Numbered from the stretch's first letter, positions 1 through 15,954 are shown. The stretch: 64,000 bases of DNA from Cyathus striatus (GCA_025738555.1 JAOVFP010000023.1:1426001-1490000); one strand, 5' to 3'. Numbers and translations: made by a program. Notes: a model not told the origin generated them from the sequence alone.

Positions 1-3480
<3,480 letters not shown>

Positions 3481-4525
3481 GGTATACACAGACCAGCAGT
3501 GGTGGGTGTGATGTTTATTAGAGGGCGTCTAGGCGGCGTAATGCGTCGTTAGAATAGTACTTTGTACGTGAAGAGACAGGAAGAATGGTGGGGAGAAGGA
3601 GAGCTGGGGATTGGTTTCAGTGTTCCTCCGTTCGGCGTTAGCACCGCCATCATGATCCACGTCGTGTGTTTGTCGTCGTCGTGGATTTCAAACATTTATT
3701 CTTAGTCTAGACCAGCGAACATGTTGCACTTGCGTTGAACTTGCGAACCACCGCTGGCACAGTTGAGGTCAAGAGGTTGGTCACTTGAATGCTTATACCA
3801 GTTAGTTTAGAGAAGATTATATTACATCTATTAATATTATTGATGCTGCATAGTACATAAGTAATCTCTGCGCTCCGGAGGGACTGAAGAGGGAGTCGGG
3901 TCCGCTCCCAGCGGTGATCACCCAGTTTAGAGCATCCTCGCTTGCTGTTACCATTATCTGTCAGTGTCTGCCACGAAGCTTAACGAAAGTTCACATGCAG
4001 GATGGTAGGTAGAGTGTGGGTGGTGGGAGGCAGTTAATTAACAGAGTGTGGATCTGGTGCTTATCAGTGCAGCAGTTAATATTTATAGCGAACTAGGTCA
4101 AATATAGCATTTTGGAATTGAAGAAGAAAAGAAATCATATGGAGTGAAGAGGTAAGAAGTCATTCTGCGCGCCGCTTTAGTGACAGGTACATATGATACG
4201 GGGACATGACATGTATGGGGCGGAGAAATAGCGGCTTGGAGTCTAAATGGCGGAAGAAGTACGGGAGGGAGAGCACCTCCTTCGCACATGACTGGAATAG
4301 CACATGCAATGCAGAGTTGATATCTACTGGAGGTACCCTCGCCAGCTACACCCCCTCGACGCCGTCTAGCACGTCCTGCTCAAACACACACGCGGCGAAA
4401 ACGCGGTCATCATCGTCATCATATCCGCGGTCCGAGTACAGGGGCCATCCTATCGTCTTGGTTGCCTTCACTGCTTTGTCCTTGTTCTCTCAAAGGATCT
4501 CACTGCGGGCGTCTCTCGCAGCACA
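3481..4525. other. Divergent intergenic region
   Basis: About 1 kb between the divergently transcribed ATPase and exchange-factor genes. The right part is C/T-rich on the plus strand, as is common near fungal transcription starts. I see no ORF with coding character and no repeat. It presumably holds both promoters. Confidence 0.5.
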
Positions 4526-7500
4526 ATGTCTACTCTGCCAGTCACATCTCTCTCCCCGGCCCTCACACCATCCCCACCTTCGACCAACCCCGTGCCTCGT
4601 TCTCGCCGCGTGGGCAGTCCAAACTTACTACACCCTCCGACTTGTCCTTCTCCTTCTCCCTCTTCCTCATCCTCATCCCTTGCTCTCCCTCCAAGTTCGC
4701 AACATACCACTTCTCCTCCCTTGCCCCCTCGCTCACCTTTACGACCCCCAGCTCGCTCCCTCTCCAACCCAACCACCCCACCCCGACCCGACACCCCACC
4801 CCCAGACGACCTGCCTGCCCCATTCTTTGCCATGCGCGACAGAGACTCCTACCCCTCCCTCGACACCCTCGTCGACTCTGTCACCTCCATGACTCTCACA
4901 GACGATTCTACCACCACCAATGCAAACCTCCTCTCCTCCAAGGCACTCCCTCTCCGCCCAGACTCCCCTATCAGTCTTTCACTGGACGACCTCGATGCCT
5001 CGTCTTCGTCTTCCTCCTCTGTGGCAGCTCCAATGCAGCACACACCCATGACCAAACGCCAGCATGCGTTGCTCGAGCTACTTTCCTCCGAACGGGCTTA
5101 TGCCTCCGATTTGGCGCTCATCAGGACAGTTCACATCCCCTTGGCGCTAGGTGTGTACCTTTCTCTCCTTCACGTGCCATTCACTTCGCACCTAACTCAT
5201 TTCCGTAGGGCAGACCGTCCCACTGCAGCAAACACCCCCCTCCCCACCCAACTCGTCAGCATCTTCCTCACGCACCCTATCCACCTCCTCCGATTCCTCC
5301 ATCGCGGCCTTAGGTCCGCCGATGTCCCAGGAGGATGTAAAGGTTATATTTAACAACATTGCTGAACTCGCCGTCTTTTCCGATGCACTGTCTGAGCACC
5401 TCGAGGAGAGCTTAGGAGCCTTGCTGGAGGGTGGAGTCGGCGATGATCGAGTGGGTGCTTTGTTTCTCTGTATAGTAAGTTCCATTCTCCGCTCCCCCCT
5501 CATCTTATTCTGATGCCTTATAGATACCCGACCTCGAGAAACCCTACAAGCAATATATCACCCGGCACTCCAACGCCGTATCCCATCTCCAATCCCTGCC
5601 CAGCACACCCGCCCTGCAAGCCTACCTCGCCCACACCCAAAACATCGCCTCCACACACTCCCACGCATGGGATCTCTCCTCCCTCCTCATTAAACCCGTC
5701 CAGCGGCTCCTCAAATACCCCCTCCTCCTCGCCGCCATCATCGACGAAACACCCGACTGCCACTCTGACAAGGATAACCTCAAGGAGGCCCGGCGGAAGC
5801 TCGAGGAAGTGGCAAGGAATGTGAATGAAGGGCGGAGAAGGGCCGAGGTGATCAAGGATGTGCTAAGTGGGGGAAAGAAGATCAAGATCAAGCCGACTGC
5901 GGGTGTGAGTGTGTCCGCAAGTGTGAATTTGACAAAGATGAAGAGTCTCAGGCACGGTGGGCCCCGTGCGGTGAACCTCACCGGGGAGAATGAAGAAGCA
6001 GCCCTGGTGGAGCGCATGCAGCACGAATTGAAGGATATAGATGACTTTACGCAAAAGTTTGCCCGGAACGTGGTGGATTGGGCCAAAATGACCAGTAATG
6101 TCGTTTTAGCCCTCCGTGCATGGGCTGTGAGCTTTGGGAAAGTCATTGGATTGTCCCCCGACCAGGAAAGCGAGGCCTTCAATGCCTTTCTTGCGCTTGT
6201 GGAGCGCCAGCTTATGCCTTTATGTGTGCGCCTCGAATCGGTGATCAACGAAAAGCTGTTAAAGGAAATAGCGCACTTGCTAACGACGATGAATCAGCCT
6301 CTGAAGCTGCTCGCATCCATGAACGACCAAGAGCCGTATCACTACCATCTGATGACCATGAACGTGTCCAACAAGACACGTCCTCCCCCCTCACTTCTGG
6401 CAGCATCGACCAACTACCTTGCATTACGAGGACAACTTGCCGCCGAGCTACCGCAGTACATTGCCCTCCTCCACCGCGGACTCGCCATCTTCGTGCGCCG
6501 CCTCGCAGAAATCCAGACCAACTTTTGGCGCGATGTGCGCAATTGCTGGGCCGAGCTGTGGGAGATGCTCCGTGTAGAGGGGGAGTGGAACGCAGGGCAC
6601 GCGGAGACGGTTAACGTGTGGTGTGCAAGGTGGATGGACGTGTGCGAGATTATTGAGGGATTGAATGTCGTGCAGCAGAAGAAGCTGTATCAGGAACCGG
6701 TGAGGTACAGCATGGACTCGACGAGTAGCGGGGGGAAGAAGAGGAGTTCACCTGTGGTGTCGAGCATGCTCTCGTCCTTGGAGCCTGTGCACGTCGTAGG
6801 GCAGTATGCTGTATCCGGCCCGTACCCACTCACACCTAGCATCAAGTCGCGCGGGAGGGGAAACTCGGACGCTTCGATTGGAGGAGGACAAATGCGACGA
6901 AGTGTAGGACGAAAATCCTCCAACGATAGTCTTCACTCTGGGAAATCCAGCAGGAAGGGAAAGAGCCCCAGGCGGGAGTTTGCCCCCCCGGAATATATGA
7001 TTCCGGACGTTCCTACGCTTCCAAGGACGCAGAGCATGACTCTGCCTACAGAGAAGCCTGTTCGGCCGTCCAATTCACGGACGACGACGGGGTATACGGA
7101 CGATGGATACGGGCCGCGGCCGTCCACGTCCCGATCGACAACCGGAGGGTTTGCGGACGATGGCCATTCTGGATATGGGTATGGCTACCGCCAGATACCG
7201 GATAGCGCGCCCGTGCAGATGCAATATTTCGAACAGGAGCGGGAGCGCGATCGAGATAGGGAACGGGAGCGGGAACGAGATCGCGGAAGAATATCCCCAG
7301 GTGGAAATAGTTATAAACGCAAATCCGCTGAAAATCCACCTCGGAGACCGTCCAATAGTCGGTCTAATACGTCTTCGTTCCCTCAAGCATCGTACCACCA
7401 GTACGATCCTGAACCTGCGCTCATGCCGAACAGACGAGATAGTTGGGCTACTCGACCCGCGAAATACGTGTGTCAGGTTATTCATCATTGCAATCCCCCA

Positions 7501-7713
7501 CCATCGGTGTCGTATTTCAGTTTCCCCTTCTTCAGGTTGAAGGAGGGGGAGTTTTTTGAGGTTCTACAAGAAGCCGGGCATCCTAGTATACATCCCAAGC
7601 TGCCGCTTTATGTGGATGAAGGTGAAGATTGTTTATTATTGTGCAGAGATTCGGAAGGAATGGTAGGATGGGCCTTGGCGAGCTTCTTGGAGCCTGTATC
7701 TATACCGCGATAA
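4526..7713 (+). CDS. DH-BAR-SH3 Rho/Cdc42 guanine nucleotide exchange factor
   Basis: Three exons (4526-5150, 5209-5474, 5524-7713) give a protein of 1026 residues. The first 170 residues are Ser/Pro-rich. A DH (RhoGEF) domain covers about 175-400, starting at RQHALLELLSSERAYASDL and including SLLIKPVQRLLKYPLLLAAI, the conserved DH helix. A BAR domain follows (about 450-685, from MQHELKDIDDFTQKFARNV). Next is a long Ser/Arg-rich disordered stretch with an ERDRDRERER run. A C-terminal SH3-like domain covers about 944-1020 (GEFFEVLQEAGHPSIH ... GMVGWALASFLEP). DH followed by BAR is the arrangement of fission yeast Gef1 and the core of animal Tuba/DNMBP, which act on Cdc42 in polarity and septation. 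The Cdc42 target is inferred from family. The intron donors and acceptors are canonical and the reading frame closes across them. Confidence 0.88.
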
Positions 7714-8061
7714 TTTAATCCCCAAGCTCGAGGGAGAAGCGAAGATAATTCCGCGAGTAATTATCTACCTATTGTATTTATACTTCTTGATATTGCTTTC
7801 CAATTGTCTTGGTTGTATTTGGTAACGTTCTGTTTTCTTTTGTTCTTCCGTCACTCTTGTTTTGTCTAATTGGGAATTCTCTTCGATATCTTGATTCCAT
7901 ATGAGCATGTTTCTCTCTGTACTATGCAATATACATACATAGCATTTAATATAAAGTAGAATGATTCGGTAACGTAAAATCGAAAACACTCGTAGAAATT
8001 TGGAAGAGTTATTCTTAAAAACTACCATAAAGATAGCGTGTTACCCGGCTAAACTGGGCGT
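7714..8061. terminator. Convergent 3' intergenic region
   Basis: About 350 bp of AT-rich DNA between two genes that converge, so it must contain both 3' untranslated regions and polyadenylation regions. I see no gene here. Confidence 0.4.
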
Positions 8062-10720
8062 TCAATTCGTATTTTTCAGCGCCTGAGGAGATTTATGAGG
8101 TTCGAGGAACTCGGGTGTAGGAGGTTCATGTGTACGAGGGTCAACAGGTTGCCCGTCTTCTCCGAGAGGCCAGAATGTATTCCTAAACAAATTTTTGGGG
8201 TCGTACTTTTTCTTGACTTCACTAAGTCGAGTCCAGTTATCCCCGAAACAGGCCATGGTGCGCTCGGGTGGTTCGTGACGGCCAAGGAACTACCATTTGA
8301 GTCTTAGGTCATGTAAAGGAATATGCGTGGAATATACTTACGCTAGGGAAAGGGCCGCCAATGTGTACAGAATCCAGCGTTCCCGCAATCCACTAAAATA
8401 GTGACGTACTTAGTTAGCGACGTATATTCTAGCGAAATAAACATGCGGATTTTTTTTTACCTCTTCCGCAGATTCAACACAACGATCATCAATTACATCC
8501 AGCTCCCACTGGTGGAGGGCGGCAATCGTAAATGCGGCTTCTCTCTGAGATTTCGGAATGGCGTTGTCCTCAAAGTCACCAATGGCACCTCCTGCGAGCT
8601 CGAAAAGCCAAGCTGCAAAATAGAGTTTTGCCCTGATTACATGTCTACTGTGACGAAAGAAGACAGAAGCACTTACTGCACCCAACAGGCGTATCAGCGA
8701 ATTGTATCACGGTATCATTAATGATGTCGTCTGGGAGGGAGGATATCAGGGCAGAGCGAATAAACCATTGCCTGCCCGCTGTTCGGAAGAAGAATGTTGG
8801 TAAAGAACAAAAATCTATACATCTTTAGTAGCCAAACCTTTTCCACGTAAAACTTGAGCAACGCTATCTTGTTGATGCAGGAAGCTTTTCTCGTCAACTT
8901 CGTTAAGCAAGCATGTCTCGCCATCCCAGGAAGAAATCGCGGCAAGATATTCTTGGCCTTTTTCCTTCGGGCCGACGTAGCACATCTGAACCACGATGAG
9001 TGAATCTTTTCCGGCAGGACCCGCAGTCAGGAGCACATTGGCATAAAGTTCGCGAGGAGCACCCTTAACGCAGTCACGGAAATGCTTGATAAGAGACGGG
9101 GCAGTTGCCTTATTAAACCGGCTGAGAGACTCGACTGTCAGCAGGAGACCAAAAAGCTAGACAAGTCAACTAACTAAATAAGATTTCCAGCGAAAACTAC
9201 GGGCACGGGGAAAGCTTTGGCCTTGTACCTTGTGGCCACACCCAAGACGGGACCAGCCCCTCGGAGTGCCCACCAAAGATCTAGTGCAGATAAATACGTC
9301 AAAAATCATCAAATGAGCAAGACTACAGGCTCTATTACCTGAGTGTTCCATCTCATTTACCACGACAATACGGCCATCGGCCAAAACCATCTCCACTTCT
9401 ACAAGGTTATCTACACTCAGACCATGCAAGCGACCCAAGAATCCAAAGCCACCAAGAAGCATGATGGAAGATCCAACAGGATGCGCCGCACTGGTTGCGG
9501 TTTTAGACTCAAATATTCCCGCGAATAGAAAATGCAGGACTCACAAGGGTACATGATAAGGAATTCCTTCCCCGGTACCGGTGAGATACCTAGCTTCGAG
9601 TTTATTTTGGGCAGTGAAGGTGTCAATTTCCTTCTGACGCATTCCAGCCCCAAACATGACAAAAGCATGGGGGTGAAGAGGCTCCGCATGAGTCTGCAAA
9701 TTGACTTGCGAAAGTGGGCCTCCTGGAACGTTAAATAGTGCGCTGGAAGTGGGGCCCAAGAACACTGCAGCATGTGGGTTGTGTGCAGTCTGTAAAACGG
9801 CTGGTGCAGGAGTTGATGCGAAATTATCTGGAGTGTCGAGATATCCAAATGGATCAGCTCCACTTCGCGCAATGGAGGAAGAGCTGGGCATTGAGTCGAA
9901 GGCAGTAGCATTACCAGATGAAGGAGACGGGCTGGTGGCAGCTGTGGAATTCACAGAAACACCATCAGAACCTCCTGAACCGCCTTCCGACATGGATGAT
10001 CTTGGTTCAGCAGAAACTTGTCTCGAGAAATCAGACGAGTCTCCTCTATGAGGAGAAGGAGGGTTAAGACGCCTTCGAATATGCGCAGGTCCATCCGCTG
10101 AGCTTGAGAGGCTAGTAGGTCCGCGTAGAAAAGAGGCCACAGCGTGTGATGCCTCATCATAATTGCGTAGCTCTGAATCTTCTTCCCGGCGACGCTTTCC
10201 GCTGGATGAGGACCCAGGCTGATAAACCGCTTTCTTCCCCTTGCTGTTAGCTGACGCCACATCCTTCAGACTGGTAAATGTGCCGTCTTCTTTAGGAACT
10301 TCGATATCAATCTCAACAAGCCTGCTCAAATCGATGATTATATCGCCCCCTATAGCCCAGCCAGCAGTTCCGTAACCACCAGCTTTAACAGAAGGCGAAA
10401 GACCATGTTTGGAGCAAAATAAGAGGGTCCTGGTCAGAGGATCAGCGTGACGTGAAGAGAATGAAATGGTCAATGATCTACACTCACTTGCTGACATCTT
10501 CAGCGTCAAGAGGACAGATGACAGCCTTCGCATGCGTTTCAACGTTGCCGTTGAAAATGGTAGAGTAATCCTTAAAACTGAGACAAGTTCAATGCGTAGA
10601 AATGTAACCAATACGTGGAATGTCTCACTTGGGATCATCGTTAACATAGACTGAGCCTCGACACGACGATGAAAGCTCGTCAGCCAGTTCTTGAGGAAGG
10701 GGTGTATATTGATCTGACAT
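8062..10720 (-). CDS. FAD-linked oxidoreductase with large disordered insert
   Basis: Flavoprotein of the PCMH/BBE-like FAD-linked oxidase superfamily. It starts at the ATG at 10720 (MSDQYTPLPQELADEL) and stops at 8062; several short introns interrupt it. The FAD-binding half contains PSVKAGGYGTAGWAIGGD followed by IIIDLSRL, then a region of roughly 150 residues rich in Ser/Pro/Gly (about 9870-10250). The fold then resumes with HAFVMFGAGMRQKEID, HPVGSSIMLLGGFGFLGR and the substrate half. The C-terminus has the BBE-type ending CFGDNWTRLSEVKKKYDPKN. The position that is usually His in SGGH-type covalent flavoproteins is Tyr (AGGYG), so an 8-alpha-histidyl flavin bond at that site is unlikely. 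There is no signal peptide. The substrate cannot be told from sequence. Confidence 0.82.
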
Positions 10721-10800
10721 TGAGCTGAAGGTAAAGTTCCTGGAGATAAGTAACTGGCAGAAGGAAGAAAGTAAGGAATGAATTAAGCCTGCAGACTAGG

Positions 10801-10808
10801 TATATATA
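10801..10808 (-). promoter_or_regulatory. TATA-like box of the FAD oxidoreductase gene
   Basis: TATATATA lies 81 bp upstream of the minus-strand start codon at 10720. The distance suits a fungal TATA element; the palindromic motif alone is weak evidence. Confidence 0.4.
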
Positions 10809-12460
10809 GGATTAGTGGCCGTGACAGGCATATGGAAAACGTTTTAAAAGCTGCAGGTACTATATTGAATCGCTAGGCACCCCGCAAAGGACAACGCGAA
10901 CTCACCCTCCGATCACACTAATCTTACCTCGGGATTGATCGCTGCCGTACATGGCAACCATCCTGCTATCAGCTCAATTACCGCCATAAACAGTGTGCAA
11001 CCCTGAGTTAAACTTATCCCAACCGGGGCTCAACCTAAGCATAAAGGTATCCTATGTATACCAGTTCTCAACAACACCTTAAGTCCTTCAGGATTCAGGA
11101 GCTTGTACATTAAATAAATCGCTGTTTCTCCAGATACTTCATGTTCCATTCTAGAGGATCACCTTCTTCCCCCGCTCCACAGGATCCTGTAAATAAGTGT
11201 ATACGGATATGTATCACACTGTGACTTACTCTGCGCGGCGAAGGACCAAGAACCTCGCGGATATTGCCCTGAGAGGCTGTGTTGCCGTAATTTGCATACA
11301 TTATTAGCATCGGGATTTTCCAAAATACGGGATGAATACTTATGTTGGAGATGAAGTGACAACGTCTGACACTGTTCATCGTCACTCAAGTTAAGTAGCC
11401 GACGTCGTTCGCTACAATTCAGTCTTTTGTCACGGAAGACCGTCCACCACACCAAGTCATACTTACATAGATATTAATGTCTAGAGCGATCCCAAATTCT
11501 GGACGCAGGCCTAAAGCTGTAAAGAATGAATGAATGAGTAACTCTTACTATAGTAGACTTCTGCATTATCTTCGTACAAGTGTTACGAGTGTTCTTCGGC
11601 AAAATTACGTAGAAAAATGGCATGCTCGCCCTGAACAAAATGTTTATCCACCGAAACAAAAAAAAACATGTTCACTGTAAACGTAATATGTAACGGCACT
11701 AACCATTCAGTTGGCACCTGGTTAGCACAAACGAAAAATATAAATGAAGTAAGGGTTTTAACTTACATTCCAGTCGCCACCGCATTTTTAAAAATTGCTC
11801 ATGCTACGGCATATACATATGATGACGACCTTAATATGGAGACTTCGTCTTGGGCGGATAAGAAGTTACAACAAAAGAGCTATTCGGAGAAACTTCAACA
11901 AAGCATCAAGAATGAGAGATGCGGAGAAGTCGATGGTGCTGTGGCAGATGACGTAGGTGGTAACCTTGATCAAACAGGATTGGACTGGCAAGAACAGACG
12001 TCGCGGTAGCTTGAATGGCCAATTTTAACTGAACGTTACCCTCTCCAAAGTTCCTTCAGCGGTTTAGCCAAGTTACTCAGGTTAAACCAAAGAATTCAAA
12101 ACGGAATAAATTGGTATGGAACCGCTGTTCGTGGGCTTTACGTGGAAGGTCGCAGATCTATCCATTTGCGGTTGGAAGCCTTTGGAAGCCTGAAGCCAGT
12201 GTGATTTGAAGGACGATACCGAGAGAAAAGGAGAACGGAGGATCGGAGGTACACGTGAGAAATTTTTAGACGCGTGTGCGGTGCGGAGGTTTTCGTGGAT
12301 TAACATGGGAGATGGAAAGGAACATGAAAAAAAGCATTCTTAGTATTTATGGCAGCGAGTCTAACAGCTTAATCCACGTTTGAAGGCTTTAAATGTGGGG
12401 AAGGTTGGAGGAAGAGTCTAGGCAGAGGGTCAAGAGCAGTCTGGACCACCACACAGGAAG

Positions 12461-12468
12461 GGATAAGT
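12461..12468. repeat. Target-site duplication, left copy
   Basis: GGATAAGT immediately precedes the inverted-repeat element and is repeated exactly at 12914-12921 after it. Confidence 0.8.
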
Positions 12469-12913
12469 AGGACCCTGGATTATTGCGGTAAAGGTCGTTC
12501 CAAAAAACGGACAGAAAATTTGAAAATTTGACCCTTATGTCGTTCCAGCAACGGACAAATCAGCGGTTTTAAAGCCAAAAGGACGTTCCAGAAACCGGAC
12601 AAATGGGACCTTTGTGCCCTGTATGACTTTGGAAAATGTGCAATAAAGAGTGAAATAACATTGATAACAGTCGTTTCAAGGTTATAGCTCACCATTACGA
12701 CTTAATTATGACGGTTTGGGGGCAGCGCAGTAGCTTTTGTATGACAGACCAAAATTACGTAAGCATTTTTGAGCGCTTAATGGATAAGCGCCCGTTTTAG
12801 AGCCCTTGAGGTCGTTCCGAAAACGGACAAAAATAAGCAAAACTTGGACGGACAGAAATCCCGAAAATGAGGTATTTTTTGGAACGACCTTTACCGTAAT
12901 AATCCAGGGTCCT
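12469..12913. mobile_element. MITE-like DNA transposon with 39-bp terminal inverted repeats
   Basis: A 445-bp element whose ends are inverted copies of each other. The left end starts AGGACCCTGGATTATT, and the right end, read in reverse complement, is the same over 39 bp with one mismatch (G/A at position 17). Exact 8-bp direct repeats GGATAAGT flank it. The interior contains several variants of CGTTCC followed by a short A-rich spacer and CGGACA (near 12495, 12541, 12592 and 12812). No transposase is encoded. An 8-bp duplication fits the hAT superfamily, but the terminal sequence is not one I recognise, so the family assignment is inference. Confidence 0.85.
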
Positions 12914-12921
12914 GGATAAGT
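12914..12921. repeat. Target-site duplication, right copy
   Basis: Exact copy of GGATAAGT found at 12461-12468. Confidence 0.8.
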
Positions 12922-13215
12922 ACGTCGTGGCGGCCAGCCAATCTTGTCCAGCAGTTTTCCCAGTATGGAGAACACCACGGCCCCACTTCTACAAAAGGTT
13001 GAGCAGCGCTCCTGAAGGTCTTGACATTGGCTATCAAACCATTTTAGGAAGAACTGAACAACACCGAAAGTGTCAATAGCCAGGAACGGCGATTGCTATC
13101 AGATCCAGAAGATGGCGCCTCCGGAGTTCGAGCTTGATTCCAGGGGAGAACCCTGGAGCACCATATGCTTACAGTCACAACATGCCGAAGTCAACAAAGT
13201 TTTTAAAAGTACACA

Positions 13216-13601
13216 CACCTCAGACAGGCCTAAATCGGGTTCATGTAAATATGGTACATCCCGATTTTTGTAACAATTAGAATATGCCATAAAATATGTA
13301 ATGTATCAGATGCATTAGAAAATTCTAAATTGGGTAATACATCTGCTTATTGTTCCAATTGTTTCGTGCCGATTTTACCTGTGCAACGTGAACTGAGCCT
13401 CCGAAAATTTTCCGATTGGCCTAGGAATGGATGGGGTCACGGATCTTATGTTGCATGGATCAGTCAGTTTTCCTATTCTTGCACATATTCTAGATTTGCT
13501 CACACATCTGTCAGATAACATATTTTAATAACTATTCTAATTGTTAAGTAAATCGGGTTGTACCATATTTACAGCGATCCGATCCACCCTTGTCTGAGGT
13601 G
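13216..13601. mobile_element. Second inverted-repeat element, probable degenerate MITE
   Basis: About 386 bp bounded by inverted repeats of about 67 bp at roughly 80 percent identity. The left end reads CACCTCAGACAGG and the right end in reverse complement reads CACCTCAGACAAG; both arms carry GTAAATATGGTACA and AACAATTAGAAT at matching positions. A 3-bp ACA lies on each side, too short to be firm evidence of a target duplication. There is no coding capacity. The mismatches between arms suggest it is older than the element at 12469. Confidence 0.7.
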
Positions 13602-14682
13602 ACATCATGTGGAGCGAAACCTAAAGGAAGATGTAACAGGCAGGATATACATCTATCGTGCAAGCACAACATAGAATTGTGAGTTCAAAATAAGTATGGT
13701 ACTCACATTCGTATTGAGGACACATTGAGGATAGAATTCCGATAGATAGATCTTTCGTACCCTTTCCGCGCAACGTTTAACAATTAATTCCAGCCTCGCA
13801 CGCGGAAATCATAGGACTGAGCAAGTACAATGTACATCAGAGACTCAGATTTCTTGCTGAACGCGGGATCACAATCGAGTCCGTAAATACCGAACTTTAT
13901 TTAGCATTCCAGCAGTTGATTAGATGAAGTTTTTCCAGACAATAGCATCACATGTCTGCGTATATACAGCGAACGTGTAGGGAGGCGACGTGGTCCTTGG
14001 GGGAAGGGAGGTGCCAACAAATGTAGGACAAATACAGGCAACAAGTGTCAAGTGATTGCTGGTTGAACGTTGACGTTGAACCGTTGAATCGCGGGGGGGA
14101 TAAACCAAGACCAAACATTCCTCCTGTACTTGTTTGGAGCAGGGGCTGACACCCTTAGAAATAAACATTTAGAATGCGGCGAACGAATCCGCTTCCCCGA
14201 AAAGATGTTTCAGCCCTTCAGGACAGACGGAATTGTTGCTATGCAATGTGTAATTTAAAGTACCCATTTTATATTATTCTACCACCACCAAGTTTTCTCT
14301 TTCCATTAGCATTTTTAGTACGCTCCCTGTATAGAGCATTCAAAGAGCATTTGGCTGAGCGCTGATAAGTACACAGGTGAATTCTGGATGATCTATGATT
14401 TAGACCGCCCAATAGTCTTCATGTTGGGAGCGGCGTATGGTTGCCAAGTTTCAAGTTCAGCGTTTCAACAACAACTTTGTCCTTTAGGCATTTTTAATAC
14501 CAATGTTTACATCCCCTCTCCATACATACCATTGCTCCGGGATCCGTGAATTCCGTGAACCAAGGCACATATTGTATCCAAGATGCACCATTCCCGCATC
14601 CGAAAGATGGCAGTGGGCTACAGTGGGCTCATCAAACTAGACTGTGCCAGAATTGCACCTACATACCCAAACTTTCGAAAGT

Positions 14683-14700
14683 GACGTCGTTTACGACGTC
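14683..14700. repeat. Perfect 18-bp palindrome with CRE-like half sites
   Basis: GACGTCGT, two T bases, then ACGACGTC. Each arm contains the GACGTC core bound by CREB/ATF-type bZIP factors in other organisms. It lies about 1.3 kb upstream or downstream of any gene, so a regulatory role is speculative. Confidence 0.35.
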
Positions 14701-15317
14701 TTACATGTGCGCACTCACGAGGTATTCTCTGGTATTCCTGCAAGAAATGATGCGCCTCCACGCACGCTCCTAACATCAAAACAGCTTGCATTTTCTAGCA
14801 TTGATGAATTGTCATCTACGCGAATGCAGGTGATGTTGTTCATCAAAACGCAAGATTGTTCCGGTTTGCCGCGCCACACGAATAAGTAAATACGAACAGA
14901 TACGAACGCACTTAAAATTCGTGGTGAAAACATACTCGCTTAGATTACTTGGGGAAAGCCTTGATCACGATTCAAAAGCCGGGGTGAACTTGGCTTGTAA
15001 GAGCCGTTGGGTCACGAGTAGATGAGGGCTTAATGAAATTGTAGATCCAATCCTTTCGTCGAGTTTTGCGGCTCATTATTATTGGATGTGACGTGAGATA
15101 AAAATTACAGACTTCATTGAAGTCTTCAAGATTGTTTAAAATATCACATCGACGTGGGTATTTACTGGTGTTCAACGCAGCTAAGCTACAAGATGTATGG
15201 AACATTGTTATGGAGTATACACTCCACGTTGAACGTCAATCACAATATGGATGGCTCTGAAAGAAATCATACTCACCATTTTCCCCTCCAACTGACGTCT
15301 CGTTGCCTTGATATACT

Positions 15318-15954
15318 TCAAGGCTCCTTAGAATCCCCACCCCCACTGATCGACATCTTTGCTATCTGCCCATCAGCATCTTCTATTTCGACTTCGATAT
15401 CATGGGCAGCTCCTGGAACAGTATCTTCGTCCTCGAGGGCACCGACATTTCCGCTTTTCTCCTCCGGGTCCAGCTTCATCATTTGCACAAGCCATTTCGC
15501 GCCTTCATCCCAGCCGGCAAACTCGGCCTCTGCGAGAGGTGAATGTCGCGCCTTATTTTTTATATCGATCAGGTCGATACCAGGACCATCAGGGAACTGA
15601 ACAAGCTTCTGGACAACATCAAGATGAGAGTTGACCGCTGCCCAGTGCAACGGCGTCGATCCTGAGTTATTTTGGGTTGCAAGCAGGGAAGGTGGCACAA
15701 GGGGCAGAAGATAATCTAGGAGATCTGAGGAACGTCTTGCTCAAGTCAGATAACACTGGGGGTACAAAGATGTGAAACTCACCTAGATGGCAGTTACCAC
15801 TGGCCATATGAAGAATGCAGTTTCCGTTTTGGTCACGGATATCTGTGAGAGCTTCCTTGCCAAATTGTTTCACGAAATTTTGGGCGTCTTCAAGGTCTCC
15901 GTATCTGCAGGAAAGGAGGAGCTCATCGTTGTCGTCGTTGGAGGGCTGTGCCAT
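15318..15954 (-). CDS. YAR1: Ankyrin-repeat protein, Yar1-like
   Basis: Two exons (15954-15783 and 15724-15318) joined across a 58-bp intron give 192 residues. The N-terminus (NDELLLSCRYGDLEDAQNFV) and two to three ankyrin repeats (NGNCILHMASGNCH; GSTPLHWAAVNSHLDVVQKL; KARHSPLAEAEFAGWDEGAK) are followed by an acidic tail. Size, the repeat wording TPLHWAA...LDVV and the acidic C-terminus match yeast Yar1, a chaperone that escorts ribosomal protein Rps3. The start is the ATG at 15954; an upstream in-frame extension has no ATG. Other small ankyrin proteins are possible, so the Rps3 role is inference. Confidence 0.75.

Larger units (their letters stand above)
10809..15317. other. Gene-poor intergenic block with inverted-repeat elements
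   Basis: About 4.5 kb with no reading frame that looks like a real gene. ORFs are short, lack family motifs and do not join by plausible splicing. It holds the two inverted-repeat elements described separately (12469-12913 and 13216-13601) and a short perfect palindrome at 14683-14700. The remainder is unremarkable AT-rich DNA. Confidence 0.5.

Noticed and set aside
11668..12009. 113-codon plus-strand ORF in the gene-poor block
   Set aside because: Composition is not gene-like, there is no known motif and no neighbouring exon.
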